From: Elysia crispata
Taxonomy: Eukaryota; Mollusca; Gastropoda; Plakobranchidae
Reading direction: 5' to 3'
Assembly (NCBI GenBank): GCA_033675545.1
Contig: JAWDGP010007247.1
Span: 217,501 to 281,500 of the forward strand
Length of the DNA: 64,000 nt
Position 1 is the stretch's first letter; the number at the start of each line of letters is the position of its first letter. The notes under the pieces are model-generated. The model was given only the letters and a program-made list of their open reading frames with translations, was not told where the DNA came from and did not search any database. Position numbers and translations under genes: made by a program. Of the stretch, positions 45,001 to 53,103 are shown piece after piece.

Positions 45001-48000
45001 CAAGATGGAGGGCAGAAGACCACGAGGCAGGCCTAGGTCTCAGTGGTGCTACAACATCAAGGAGTGATCAGGGCAAAGCTTAGCAGAATGTACGTGATTG
45101 GCTAAACAGAGAGAGGTGTGGCGTCAGATTTCTAGTCAACCCTGGACCCAGGATGGCACCAAGATTGATTGATTGATTACACAGGGCACATTGCCATGTG
45201 TCTCAAGGTTTTTGCCCAAATGAAATAACTAATTTTGATAGAATGACTAAACATGCAATATTTCAAAATATGACACGCATATTGACATCACTGATGAAAA
45301 ATAAGCTGATGGTTCTTACATCTTTTTTAATATACCATAGCAGAGTTAAGGTTTGCAGTAAAAACATGTTTTATCTTTTAAGAAGAAATATGAAAACATG
45401 TTGAATTGAACAAAAAAAATTAATGATCACCCCTTCATTCCAGCGCTTAAGTAAAATACAATATTTTGGTCACATCACATAATGTATTTCAGATGAAGAA
45501 AATGAAGAAGTCATAACTTTAAAGGGCAAACCATCAAAATTTGCAGAACTTTCCTTAAAAAAAAAGCACTGTTGACCACACATGATTTTGGTAATGATGC
45601 AGGGATAAAAACAAAGAGATTTACCCGATTTAATGGCTGATGGGGCACCCTGTTGCTGGAGTGCATGTGACGGGATGACTTTGGCTGGTTGGACCAGCCC
45701 AGGGTGCTGGAGCTTGTTAGATGTCAGAGATGACAAGGACGATGGTGGGCCTGAGAATGGCAATGTGGATGACCTTCCCATCTGGTGCTGGTTGTGATGA
45801 GGATTGTTCAGGGGGTGGTGGATGTGATGGTGGACTCCGGGGCTAGGCGTCACAGCCTCCTGGTTTAAGGACACACTTCTCTGCTGCTGTTGTTGCAAGT
45901 CAGTGTTTTGAGAAGATGATTGGGTGGAGGTAGTGACTGCTCCTGCTGTGGTGACAGTGACAGCTGAACTTCGACCCTGGATAGTGGGAACTGGTCCAAC
46001 AATGCTGGCTGAGCTGTCAGGCTGGTTGATGGCAGCTCCAACAGCAGGAGCATTAACTCTGTTCAGGGTGATATGCATTGCATGAGGGCCTTGTGCTGCA
46101 GTAGTAATTGAGCCATGAATCGGAAAATTAGCCCTGGAAAAGTGATTCATAAGAGAGATAATTTTCAAGCAAATTTAATAGTTGTAAAAAGGCATAACAC
46201 TAAATTTCAATAAGTCTTTTAGGAACATGAGCTAGCATTGGAATGTAATTATCTGCAGCAAATCTTTAGATGCTCATATGTGCAACACGTCTCTCATGAC
46301 ATTATCTATTCAAGCAATACGAAAACTTCAGTTTCCAAGAGAAATGAATATATCATGTTTTAGAAGAGATTTATCTCACAAGCGAATGGCCAGAAAATTT
46401 GTAACGTCAAATCAAAATGAAGACTGCATCTTATCTTATCAAAGGGTTACCTCAAACTTTCAGCATAAAATATAAAAAAATATATATAATGACCAAATAA
46501 ACGCAGTCTCACCACTTCACAAATGAGCTTGGATGTATAATTAACAATCAAAGCTTTATCTTATTCACTAAATGCAAGGTCGATTAGAACAGGTGCAATC
46601 CTAACATCTTTCAGGGATGAGAACTGGACATAAAATTTTTTTACAGAGCTTTTTTAAGATCAGTCAATACAAGCAGTGTAGGCAGAAGCAATCTCCTCTA
46701 CCCCCCATCCACTCCTTAATAAAGACGAAGTTTGATTGTAAACAGAGCCTTGATTATGGAGTATTTTTTTAGTTTTACTGATTTAGCTTATAATTAGTAT
46801 GTATTTTTATCTTCCTGTGCTCAGATAAAGAGATTGAATGACATGACCTGTTGTAGTCCATCTACAGCAGCTGCTGTGTCCCCCAAATGTTACTGCTTTC
46901 TGTGTTTTACTGACTCAACTGATGCACTATTAAAGTTTACTCATCTTAGTAGTCATAAAAGCCTATATTCCAGCTTATAGTTACATATTGAGCACTGCTC
47001 TCCTCATCTTTATCTTTTCTTAAGACATTTGAGTTAAACATGATCACTATTGATTAGGTCTAAAACTTATCACTAGGCTCCACCAGGTCCTGCTGTGTAA
47101 AACGAAAAACAGCGATCTAACATTTAGATCTAGATTTATTATTATTTGCTTAGGAATGAAAATCGCCTACTTGATCTAGACCTAGCTCTACTTAGGATTT
47201 TACATCAATCTTAATAATCGACTAGATTTAGATAATGTATCTTGACCAAAAAAAAATTGTCTGGTTGTATTAACTATTATCAGATGAAGAAATAATAATG
47301 GTCCTATGTTGGAAACAACGGTGAAATCTCGTCGTGACGATGGAGAGAACAAAGTTTTTCTAGCGGATATACGATAAATTAAGCAACTCAACGGCACATA
47401 TATGTATCGATATTGGACTTTAAAATATAAATAAGAATATTAAAAATGTATGATATCCATATTTTATATCACACAGTTTTATACTTCCCACAGGTTGATA
47501 CTAGATGACAAAAAGATATCGCACTCATCGTAGAATTATATTTTCACCATTCATTTTTCCGTAAAACTTAAAAGATGTTCAACCTTAAGGATAAAAGTTT
47601 CCGTCTGGCACAAGGACAGGATTTACAGGGGATCACAAAATATTCAGTAAATTTATGGAAAATTCTCTTTCCTGATCTTTAATTAAGATCCAATCAGATT
47701 TAACCATACATAGTCTGACGCTTCTCAGGAGCTTAATAATCTCTTTCACCATGGTGCTGAAAATGTCACTGACTTAAACAATGCCTCCCCTTGCTATAAT
47801 GTTGCTGCCCTAAAACAGTAAAAGGCTAATTGCTTATAAAGGAAAATACCAAACCTAGGTTGTTCTTTTTTCTTACTTAACATTTCAACTAGGTTGGGCT
47901 TAGTAAAAAAATGTGCGACTAGCAATATCTCCTTTCACTTCACAAGGCAAATAAACAAAATAGATAAAATTTACTACCTAGAGAGGTCCTGGGCTTGCGC

Positions 48001-49864
48001 TTGAGCCCCTACAGCAGGTGACAATGGCCGCGCCATTTGGGCTGTGGTAGTCTTAATGGTCTGCAGTAGTGGAGCACGAGCCAGGGGAAGTGGCAGGCTG
48101 TGGGGAAGACCTCCGGGGATTTGTAGAGTTGTTGCTGCTGGTGATGTTTGTCGCAGTAGTGCTGGTGACTTAGGCACTGACAAGGTGGAAGCACCTGGTA
48201 CATACAAATATACAGAAGGGTCCTTGTCAAGCCTCATAAATATGTCAAGGAGAGCTGGTTAAGTTGAATCGAGGTATGCAAACAGCTTAAAGTAAGAAAA
48301 CTCGAGAACTTATTTGATATCAGCTGCAGAAATAGTTATATCCAAAACCTAAATTTCACCATAGCACACATACTTGCAAACAATAATTAACCACAATCTC
48401 TGGTTTTCCGTTTAAGCTTCTTATATGTCTCACTCAAAAGAAATTTGCAGATCTCATTTTCTTCATATATAGCTAAATAAAAATTGTCAAGTCACTTTGG
48501 CATTTGATCAAGCAACAAATACTTTTGAGTACTAAATTAAAGGTGGGGTACTACCTCGATTTACATGTGAGAGGTTCTGCAAAGCTTGCATCTGTGATTG
48601 CGGTTGAGCTACAGGTCCTCTCAACATATTGATGGGTATGGCTGAGCCTTGGAGGCCTTGCTGGACAATGGTGGCTGTGCTACCCAGGGAGGATGGGTTG
48701 GCCAGTGTCAAGACACTTGCTTGGCTAAGAGTCACTGGCACAGAGATAGAGCTGTGACCAACAGTTCCCATGGCTGTTGCAGCAGGCTCTGATCCTCCAC
48801 CTGAACCTAGGGCTGGGTAAAGAATGCTATGGTAATGAAAGGCCACATGTTGAGAAAAAAATTATGCAAATATATTTATAAAATCAACAATGTATTAGTA
48901 ACTGAGCTGATGTGGAAAGACTATCAATAGACTGATCCAGACTTGTAAGACTGAAAATTTGTCCATAAAAACTATTTTTTTACTTCTAAAATTGTTATAA
49001 GGCCCACAATAAATACTCAGCATAAATTTTAACATGACAAATTAAAATAAAACAATGTTTTCATTTTAAGAGAAGTTCATACAAAAATATATAAATTAAA
49101 AAAAAAAAAACTGATTTATGAACATACTTGGTGTTATGATGCTTGGGATGTTGTTAGTCTGTGAAACGTTCCTGGAACTCAAATTTTGAAACGCTTGAGA
49201 CGGGGGTGCTGGGGCTATGGGCCGCGTTGATTTCTACAAAAGAGTAAAAATAACAGGTTATGAAAGCCACAGAGTAGGATGAATGTCACACTTAAAGGTG
49301 AATCCATGATTAAGAAACTTCTTGAATTACTATCCCTTGCCCTACAATATGTGCCCTGTGTCAGAATATCAGGTTTAAGTTAAAGAACTTTTGCCTCTTG
49401 CATATATTTCAAGGAATCTTATTAGAGTATATTGCTTTTTACATGCCTCCTACTTTAATGCCATATGAAAGAAAGTAAAATGTCTGTCATGTAATTATGC
49501 AGTACATAAGACATATCGATATACATAACCGGAAAAAGTTGAAATCAAACCATGCCGGCAAAGCTTTTATCAAGTTGACAAGTCGCATGTATACATTGTA
49601 TAGACAATTGGCATTTTTTTTCAATAAATATTTTTTTTGGTATAAATATGCTTTCCTTACACCATAATTCTTCATTTCATGGTGTGGTTGTAAAATAAAA
49701 GCTGGCTGTCCTGGAGGCTGCAATGAGAGGGCTGGACGAGTCAGGGATAGGCTCGGAGGAACCACTGAGGCCTGAGATGTAATCATGTGAGGAATCACGT
49801 GTGTCTCTCCTTCACCTGCAGCAACAGCCTTGCCCTTCCAATCTCCAGGAAAAATTTTGCTCAT
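32924..49864 (-). CDS. SAP130: SAP130, SIN3-HDAC complex subunit (complete coding region)
   Basis: SAP130 is a nuclear subunit of the SIN3/HDAC co-repressor complex and helps repress transcription. Nineteen coding exons join without a frame error (3381 nt, 1126 residues plus TAG): 49864-49661, 49233-49128, 48812-48555, 48194-47978, 46133-45625, 44535-44455, 44217-43898, 43512-43421, 43086-42914, 42333-42115, 41428-41239, 40846-40706, 40468-40341, 39747-39639, 39299-39172, 38484-38350, 37767-37664, 37360-37244 and 33073-32924. The Ser/Thr/Pro/Gln-rich body matches human SAP130 at TRPIAPAPPS (about 71-80), RSS..IP...SGH..SP (about 567-586), DNRP and SSPRPSILRK (about 774-784). The conserved C-terminal domain (about 958-1126) matches throughout: EYTDEDGVRW, NQKG...GWK, and NIQRCELI.TQLSEAR.AML. 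Human SAP130 is about 1050-1080 residues from memory. Introns not listed separately (about 240-690 bases) hold nothing I recognise. Confidence 0.96.
33244..33745 (+). mobile_element. Pogo/Tigger-like MITE, copy B
   Basis: CAGTGGAAACTTG at 33244 and AAGATTTCCACTG at 33733-33745 are terminal inverted repeats, nine bases of which are perfect. TA stands directly outside each end (33242-33243 and 33746-33747), the target duplication of Tc1/mariner/pogo elements. The subterminal ATTTGAATCGTATGGGAAAG and the internal sequence match copy A at 12674-13136 in the opposite orientation. A G run at 33718-33731 interrupts the right side. It has no transposase, and the short ORF inside is not conserved. Confidence 0.85.
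34150..34235 (-). repeat. tRNA-derived SINE remnant
   Basis: On the - strand TTAGCCTACTGGGCTG (34230-34215) resembles an A box. GGTCTTGAACTCC (34197-34185) resembles a B box, with tRNA-like spacing. The following AAGCAAGAGAGTG is also SINE-like. There is no proper acceptor stem, so it is not a functional tRNA gene. Confidence 0.55.
34500..34676. mobile_element. Possible pogo-like element end with TCGATATAAG motifs
   Basis: GTCGATAT(A)AG-type motifs recur four times between 34548 and 34660, leading to GTGGGGTGCACTATA at the right. Read from that end (TATAGTGCACCCCACTTATA) it looks like a TA-flanked pogo/Tigger-like terminus. I could not find a convincing opposite end. Confidence 0.4.
35288..36740. 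mobile_element. 1.45-kb non-autonomous TIR element, hAT-like
   Basis: CAGAGGTGC at 35288-35296 and GCACCTCTG at 36732-36740 are perfect inverted ends. CACTCA flanks both (35282-35287 and 36741-36746). The right subterminal part is rich in TCCGGG/CCCGGA, the left has TCAGGGAAA-like motifs. No transposase ORF survives. From 35498 to about 36555 it contains a module that recurs at 46612. It may be a nested insertion. The hAT label rests only on the look of the ends; a 6-bp target duplication is short for hAT. Confidence 0.7.
35498..36555. repeat. 1.05-kb dispersed module, copy 1
   Basis: It begins CAGGGATGGGAACTGGACA and proceeds through CTGTGTCCCCCAAACGTTAG, TTATCTTTATCTTTTCTT and TCGTAGAATTATATTTTCAC. 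The same landmarks occur in the same order at 46612-47570. It carries several CTAGATCTAG-type motifs. No coding capacity. Confidence 0.88.
37244..37360 (-). CDS. SAP130: SAP130 coding exon 18
   Basis: The exon encodes EDFENEMQTLFSDIQRDLSK then VTSAKTGSEDSLKIHEMSQ. It is a helical, charged segment matching the vertebrate region ending RINELIQ. Acceptor GCTTACCTCAG, donor GTGTGT. Both ends are in phase 0. Confidence 0.94.
37664..37767 (-). CDS. SAP130: SAP130 coding exon 17
   Basis: The exon encodes ERRPTVNELSNQKGIMQKVN then GWKLYFTASQLEEL, aligned with human ..EIANQKGVSCRAQGWKVHL.AAQL. Acceptor ATCATTTCAG, donor GTATGT. It ends in phase 0. Confidence 0.95.
38350..38484 (-). CDS. SAP130: SAP130 coding exon 16: start of C-terminal domain
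   Basis: The exon encodes (E)YTDEDGVRWVLHKPKPTFV, then LLQPDIVNNKTRNNHFIKYG and DVKPK(D). It aligns with human EYIDEEGVRY...RPRPPITLL....HF.RYSDV. Acceptor CAACCATAG, donor GTAAAA. Confidence 0.95.
39172..39299 (-). CDS. SAP130: SAP130 coding exon 15
   Basis: The exon encodes HANEELKDNTSSEDEVDTMP then HKKRDDSTKEQRLREKEIER and RG(E). It is highly charged, matching the acidic/basic linker before the human C-terminal domain. Acceptor TTTTACAG, donor GTAAAT. Confidence 0.9.
39639..39747 (-). CDS. SAP130: SAP130 coding exon 14: basic NLS-like motif
   Basis: The exon encodes PSQNSTVNNIPASPAVSHTG then SFSEASPRKRARKQS(L). ASPRKRARKQ parallels human ASPRKKPRKQ and could serve as a nuclear localisation signal (inference). 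Acceptor GGTTTTAG, donor GTAAGT. Confidence 0.93.
40341..40468 (-). CDS. SAP130: SAP130 coding exon 13
   Basis: The exon encodes NFSPMSDSQSSTDTALSSND through NHNDKAKCDGEENMEN(G). It is acidic and Ser/Thr-rich. Acceptor CCATTTCAG, donor GTGGGT. Confidence 0.87.
40706..40846 (-). CDS. SAP130: SAP130 coding exon 12
   Basis: The exon encodes AGVVIRKPNFNLNQDHRCHS through VDIATTTNSSITSGSSPTPK to IST(K). Acceptor TTGATTGTAG, donor GTAGGA. It is low in recognisable motifs but in frame on both sides. Confidence 0.88.
41239..41428 (-). CDS. SAP130: SAP130 coding exon 11: conserved SPRPSILRK
   Basis: The exon encodes NLSSRQSAAVSGNVYTASVG through SAVPVSNPSSSPRPSILRKR to TTE(P). SSPRPSILRK is identical to the human segment and anchors the assignment. 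Acceptor ACTGCCCACAG, donor GTGAGT. Confidence 0.95.
42115..42333 (-). CDS. SAP130: SAP130 coding exon 10
   Basis: The exon encodes (V)QAQNSTLAGLPVSSSSPNL, a poly-Ala run (VAAAAAAAGG), MMMVDPLRQQQQQQ and ends VAEKL(A). CAG/GCT trinucleotide runs encode the Gln and Ala tracts. Acceptor TTGATTCAG, donor GTGAGT. Confidence 0.9.
42914..43086 (-). CDS. SAP130: SAP130 coding exon 9, tandem donor sites
   Basis: The exon encodes PGAHTQQQQQQQIGISPDDP, then MWYQHIVYQHVSQSTLTQPG through FAFLPTQ. Two GT donors lie six bases apart (GTAAAG after 42920 and GTGAGT after 42914). Both keep frame and differ by two residues (Gly-Lys). GTGAGT is the better consensus. Confidence 0.88.
43421..43512 (-). CDS. SAP130: SAP130 coding exon 8
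   Basis: The exon encodes ARSSGTIIPMTSLSTSGHGP then SPAAIGHTDN(R). It aligns with human RSSLIPISGHRASPN...SDNRP. Acceptor TCTCCTCAG, donor GTGAGC. Confidence 0.93.
43898..44217 (-). CDS. SAP130: SAP130 coding exon 7
   Basis: The exon encodes AKVTPQRQHMTGSIPM, a long Ser/Thr/Ala/Leu-rich stretch (ISSSSSTTAPVASSVSTLP and more) and ends GGSIIITPDFQ in phase 0. Acceptor TTGGTTCAAG, donor GTAAAA. An antisense + strand ORF at 43911-44204 is a shadow. Confidence 0.9.
44455..44535 (-). CDS. SAP130: SAP130 coding exon 6
   Basis: The exon encodes NLAVPNPVMINSIPTCIASP then VAPIPI(A). It joins exon 7 to give PIPIAKVTPQ, which parallels human NIPVAKVVPQ. Acceptor TTGTTCTCAG, donor GTGAGT. Confidence 0.88.
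44536..45624. other. 1.1-kb SAP130 intron with LINE remnant
   Basis: AT-rich intron between coding exons 5 and 6. Its middle part, about 44870-45180, is a decayed LINE 3' end, listed separately. Nothing else recognised. Confidence 0.7.
44870..45180 (+). mobile_element. LINE (non-LTR retrotransposon) 3' remnant
   Basis: Translated on the + strand from about 45006 it reads MEGRRPRGRPRSQWCYNIKE, a stop, SGQSLAECT, a stop, LAKQRE and then, after a frame slip, CGVR. That is the pattern (G-R-R/K-x-R-G-R-P-x-x-x-W-x-x-N-I-K-E...R-x-R-x-x-W) found at the C-terminus of many animal LINE reverse transcriptases. The element ends in GATTGATTGATTGATT, a simple 3' tail of the kind LINEs often carry. It is inactive: two stops, a frameshift and severe truncation. 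Orientation is opposite to SAP130. Confidence 0.75.
45625..46133 (-). CDS. SAP130: SAP130 coding exon 5 (largest)
   Basis: The 509-nt exon encodes ANFPIHGSITTAAQGPHAMH, a Ser/Thr-rich part with SSSQNTDLQQQQQ, a His-rich segment (GVHHHIHHPLNNPHHNQHQ) and ends APSAIKS. The acceptor is CTTTTCCAG and the donor GTAAAT. The His-rich stretch is not a feature I recall from human SAP130. Confidence 0.9.
46134..47977. other. 1.8-kb SAP130 intron
   Basis: Half of it is copy 2 of the 1.05-kb module (46612-47570). The remainder is plain AT-rich intron. Confidence 0.7.
46612..47570. repeat. 1.05-kb dispersed module, copy 2
   Basis: Same orientation and order of landmarks as 35498-36555: CAGGGATGAGAACTGGACA, CTGTGTCCCCCAAATGTTAC, TTATCTTTATCTTTTCTT, TCGTAGAATTATATTTTCAC. 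It lies in the SAP130 intron between exons 48194-47978 and 46133-45625. The clear terminal repeats around copy 1 are absent here. Confidence 0.88.
47978..48194 (-). CDS. SAP130: SAP130 coding exon 4
   Basis: The exon encodes (G)ASTLSVPKSPALLRQTSPA through LPLARAPLLQTIKTTTAQMA to AQAQAQDLS(R). Acceptor TGTACCAG, donor GTAGTA. Two antisense or out-of-frame ORFs overlap it and are shadows. Confidence 0.88.
48555..48812 (-). CDS. SAP130: SAP130 coding exon 3
   Basis: The exon encodes (T)LGSGGGSEPAATAMG through SAIPINMLRGPVAQPQSQMQ to NLSHVNR(G). It is low-complexity Ser/Ala/Gln-rich sequence typical of this protein. Acceptor TTTACCCAG, donor GTAGTA. Confidence 0.88.
49128..49233 (-). CDS. SAP130: SAP130 coding exon 2
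   Basis: The exon begins KSTRPIAPAPPSQAF, closely matching the human SRPIAPAPPS segment, and ends NNIPSIITP plus one base. The acceptor is TTTTGTAG and the donor GTATGT. Confidence 0.92.
49661..49864 (-). CDS. SAP130: SAP130 first coding exon
   Basis: ATG at 49864-49862 begins MSKIFPGDWKGKAVAAG. The exon continues through a Ser/Pro/Gln-rich stretch to EMKNYG, ending in phase 0 before donor GTAAGG. Upstream, acceptor TTATTCCCAG is followed by TAACTC and then the ATG, so an in-frame stop sits two codons before the start. That fixes the initiator if this acceptor is used. The 68-residue N-terminus is shorter than the human one. Confidence 0.85.
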
Positions 49865-49870
49865 GAGTTA

Positions 49871-52800
49871 CTGGGAATAAATTCAAAGCCAGACAAAAAA
49901 AGAACAGATGTTGAATGTTCTAAAAAGTTGTATAAGTTAACTTAAACCACCCATTTACTATGATAGCTCTAACTGGCTGTTGAAAGATTTTTTCTTAATT
50001 GCCCAAAACACGTCTAAAGCTATCATCATAAATGAAACAACAAAAAAATATTTAATGATATTTGCCTGCATGTATTACAAATGATATAATCGATAAACCT
50101 TTTTAAAATTTAACAAATAGCTATTCCCATCAAAGTGTAGAAAACAACATACAAAAAATGTACTTATGCTTGCTAATGGTATTGACCTTAGTTCAAAACC
50201 CCAAACCCTTATTACATAAGGAACAAATATATAAATATTTAGACATTGATTGAAGGTAAAGAAAAAAAAAGATGTAAATACAATAGAGAAAACCCTAAAA
50301 GAGTCAAACACAAAACCTTCAAGGCATCGCTCACAAAATGGAACATACAAAAATAAGAAAGGAGAGAGAGAGACAACTGAATTTTTTTTTCAAATTAGGC
50401 CAACTGCAAGCAGAAATGAAGACATTGAGAGCTAAAAGGTTTCAAAAGAGAAAAAAACTGAAGCCAAAAAATAGATTATGTTATTCAGACTGCATTATCC
50501 TTAATTTAAAAAAAATAGAGTACAAAATCCAAGAGGGAGATATCAGCTTTCAAAACAAAATATATCAAAATATATTCCCTAAATATTTATGCTGAGTGAA
50601 TAACTCCAGCCCTGCTCTAACCACCCTATGTCATTCCATTTTCATACAGGCCTAATATAATATATCATACTTGTGTTTATAGGTGTGCAGAATCCAAAAA
50701 ATAAAACCATTGGTGGTCAACGTGGGTGAAGATATGACCAGCAGCTGCATGGCTTTCAATAATAACAAAACTACACAGAATGTATTTAGGAGGGACAAAT
50801 CAAGGCCTTGCTTTGATAATTAACGCACACAAAAAGCAGTACTCCCATCACATCATGTATCAAGAAGATCAAATTATAAGTCTCAATGTTCATTCTAAAC
50901 ATTGGCCATAATAGATTAAAAAAAAAAACACCCACACACAAAAGATGGAGACAGGAGATATCCAAGACAGTGAAGGTCAGGTATTGTGGCCGTAGCCAAT
51001 GAAATACACAAATGTACTTTCAGGCTCTTCCACCTTGTCCAATCATGATAGACCAATATTTTAGTCACAAAAGTCTCCCTAAACCAAAAGTTGAATTCAT
51101 TTTATCATTGAGGATCTGAGTTCTAACCCTAAAAGTTGGCTTACAAATATGTTGGCAACTGCAAATGAGGATGAAGAAGACACCTGCGTTATTAATTTAT
51201 AAATTAATCAAGTTGGTGCCGTTCTTACTGTAAGTAATGTAACCGAGTGTATGCTTTATTCAGAAGAGTACATAATTTTCAAAATTATCTCAATTAAGCT
51301 CTTGTTTTTAACTGATTAATGATAATTTAGAAGGACCTAAAAAAAATTATTTTCTTTAAATATATATATTGCTTTTCATTTTCTTATAGAAATTGGTTCC
51401 TTGTGTAAATCAATAATGAGAATATTAATTTACAGTTCTGGTAAGTTACAAAGGGTTGCAAAAGTCATTATTAAGTATTTGCTTCACTTTACAAACTCTG
51501 ACACCTTTTCATAATACAAAATGCTCAAAATCTATAATTTAATATATATCCTCAAAATAATATTTGGAATGTAAGAAGTAAAAGAACCAAGATGTTCCAA
51601 AGGACACTGAAATTGCTAATTTGGGATTACAAAGCAATTTATCATGACTCAGAGAAATGAACATCAGCTTCATCTTAGACTAATTTAGTTATATTATTTC
51701 TTGTCTAGAGCTGCTTAAGGTTTACATCAGGATCAAATTTATTGATTTGAGTTACTTTCAGGGGATCAAAATTTGCTTTAGCCCAAAGAAAAAAAAATGT
51801 TTTTTGAGAAAATGTAAGCTTGGACCTGCCTCAATAAACCTAATTATAATAATCTTGCAAGAAATGGATCTAACACCAGAGGTGTTTATAGTTAGCTGAA
51901 AATGGGTGCAATATTACTTTCAACAAGCAGATGTGTTGGCAAATTTAAGTAAGGAAGCCTGGCTTATTTTCGATGACCAGAACAGTTATCTAGATCTAGA
52001 GGCCTACCCTGATCTTAGTTTAATTTGTTTACAGTTTTTAAAGTCCTTAAAGGAATTCATCTAGATAGCAAATATAGGGCAGACTAGAACAAAACCATAA
52101 ACGTCAATTTTGGTTAATCATAATTCATGATCATCCACTGATAAATTATATGATACTATTCTAAAAGGTAATCCAATTACCATGTATTCGTAATTCTAGA
52201 ACGGGTTTTAAACATTTTTGAGACCTTAGCTCCAGAAAGAAGGATAGACTCTGAAACCTACGAGCTAATCACGATCTATAAACTAGAGTCTAGTAACGTT
52301 AGTCCTAGAATGTAGATCTAGATCTTAGGCAGCCCAGCTTCACTTTCATCTATTTCAGTTGAACAAAGGGTCTCATATGGTTATTAAATGAGAAATCCCT
52401 CAACCATGATCTAAATTACAAACACATCAACCAAATTCATGGCTAGACACCCCACAAATTGGTTTGGATAAATTGTTAAATGTTACCAACATACAATATT
52501 GTCCATGAGAAGCCGTATGCCCTGCAACAGTATTGGGACTAAAACTAGGCTCAAGTTTCAGAGGGTATGTGTAGAGGAAGAGTCCACTCTTTCAAAACCA
52601 AGGGGTGCACTCTTAGTAGGCTTAGTTTATCAGCAGCTAGACTAGTTCTAGATCTAGGTCCAATAGATTCACAATTTTACTTTCATTTTTCATTATGACA
52701 AGGTATCAAGTAATATCTAATAACAGGGCATACATTCATCGTCTAGGTTTTGAATCAAGATCACATGTAATCTAGATCTAGAATCTAGATCTAGATCTTA

Positions 52801-52966
52801 CACGGCAAATCTATCTAGACATCTATCGATATCTTCACAACAAACACGTCCAGATTCTAGTTCTCGGAGAAAGCCCATTTTGATTCCAGTTTACGTCTCT
52901 TCTTAATAAATTTACAATGTTTTTTACGTTCATACATTATCAGAAACAGCCAAGAGTATTATTTAC
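49871..52966. other. Probable 5' UTR intron of SAP130
   Basis: About 3.1 kb between the acceptor of the first coding exon and the donor at 52966-52965. It has no coding region and no clear repeat family, apart from several TCTAGATCTAG-type motifs near 52310-52325 and 52770-52800. Short ORFs near 50250-50595 look random. Confidence 0.55.
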
Positions 52967-53060
52967 CTAAATTGGTTTCAGAAATTCCAAGTTATTCGGG
53001 CATTTTACTGTTGGCAGACAGGTATTTTGTTGGACCTGAGCATGGAGTAAAACCGCTTCT
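52967..53060 (-). other. SAP130: Probable non-coding first exon of SAP130
   Basis: On the - strand a moderately GC-rich stretch ends AACCAATTTAG followed by donor GTAAATAATA. It faces the acceptor at 49870. It contains two short upstream ORFs: ATG at 53043-53041, 12 codons, stop at 53005; and ATG at 53003-53001, 3 codons, stop at 52992. The transcription start is not visible and the upper limit is a guess. Confidence 0.5.
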
Positions 53061-53061
53061 G

Positions 53062-53103
53062 CTTCCGTAATAACATAGTTTGATTGGTTCTTGGTAGCAC
53101 GTG
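53062..53103 (-). promoter_or_regulatory. SAP130: Candidate SAP130 promoter: ETS, CCAAT and E-box
   Basis: Just upstream of the presumed first exon, reading toward the gene: CACGTG E-box (53103-53098), CCAAT box (53087-53083, in AACCAATCA) and CGGAAG ETS-type site (53067-53062). No TATA box. The spacing is typical of TATA-less promoters of broadly expressed genes. Each site alone is weak evidence; the cluster and its position make the case. Confidence 0.5.

Noticed and set aside
48044..48262. + strand ORF near 48.1 kb
   Set aside because: Antisense shadow of SAP130 coding exon 4, which is in frame with its neighbours on the - strand.
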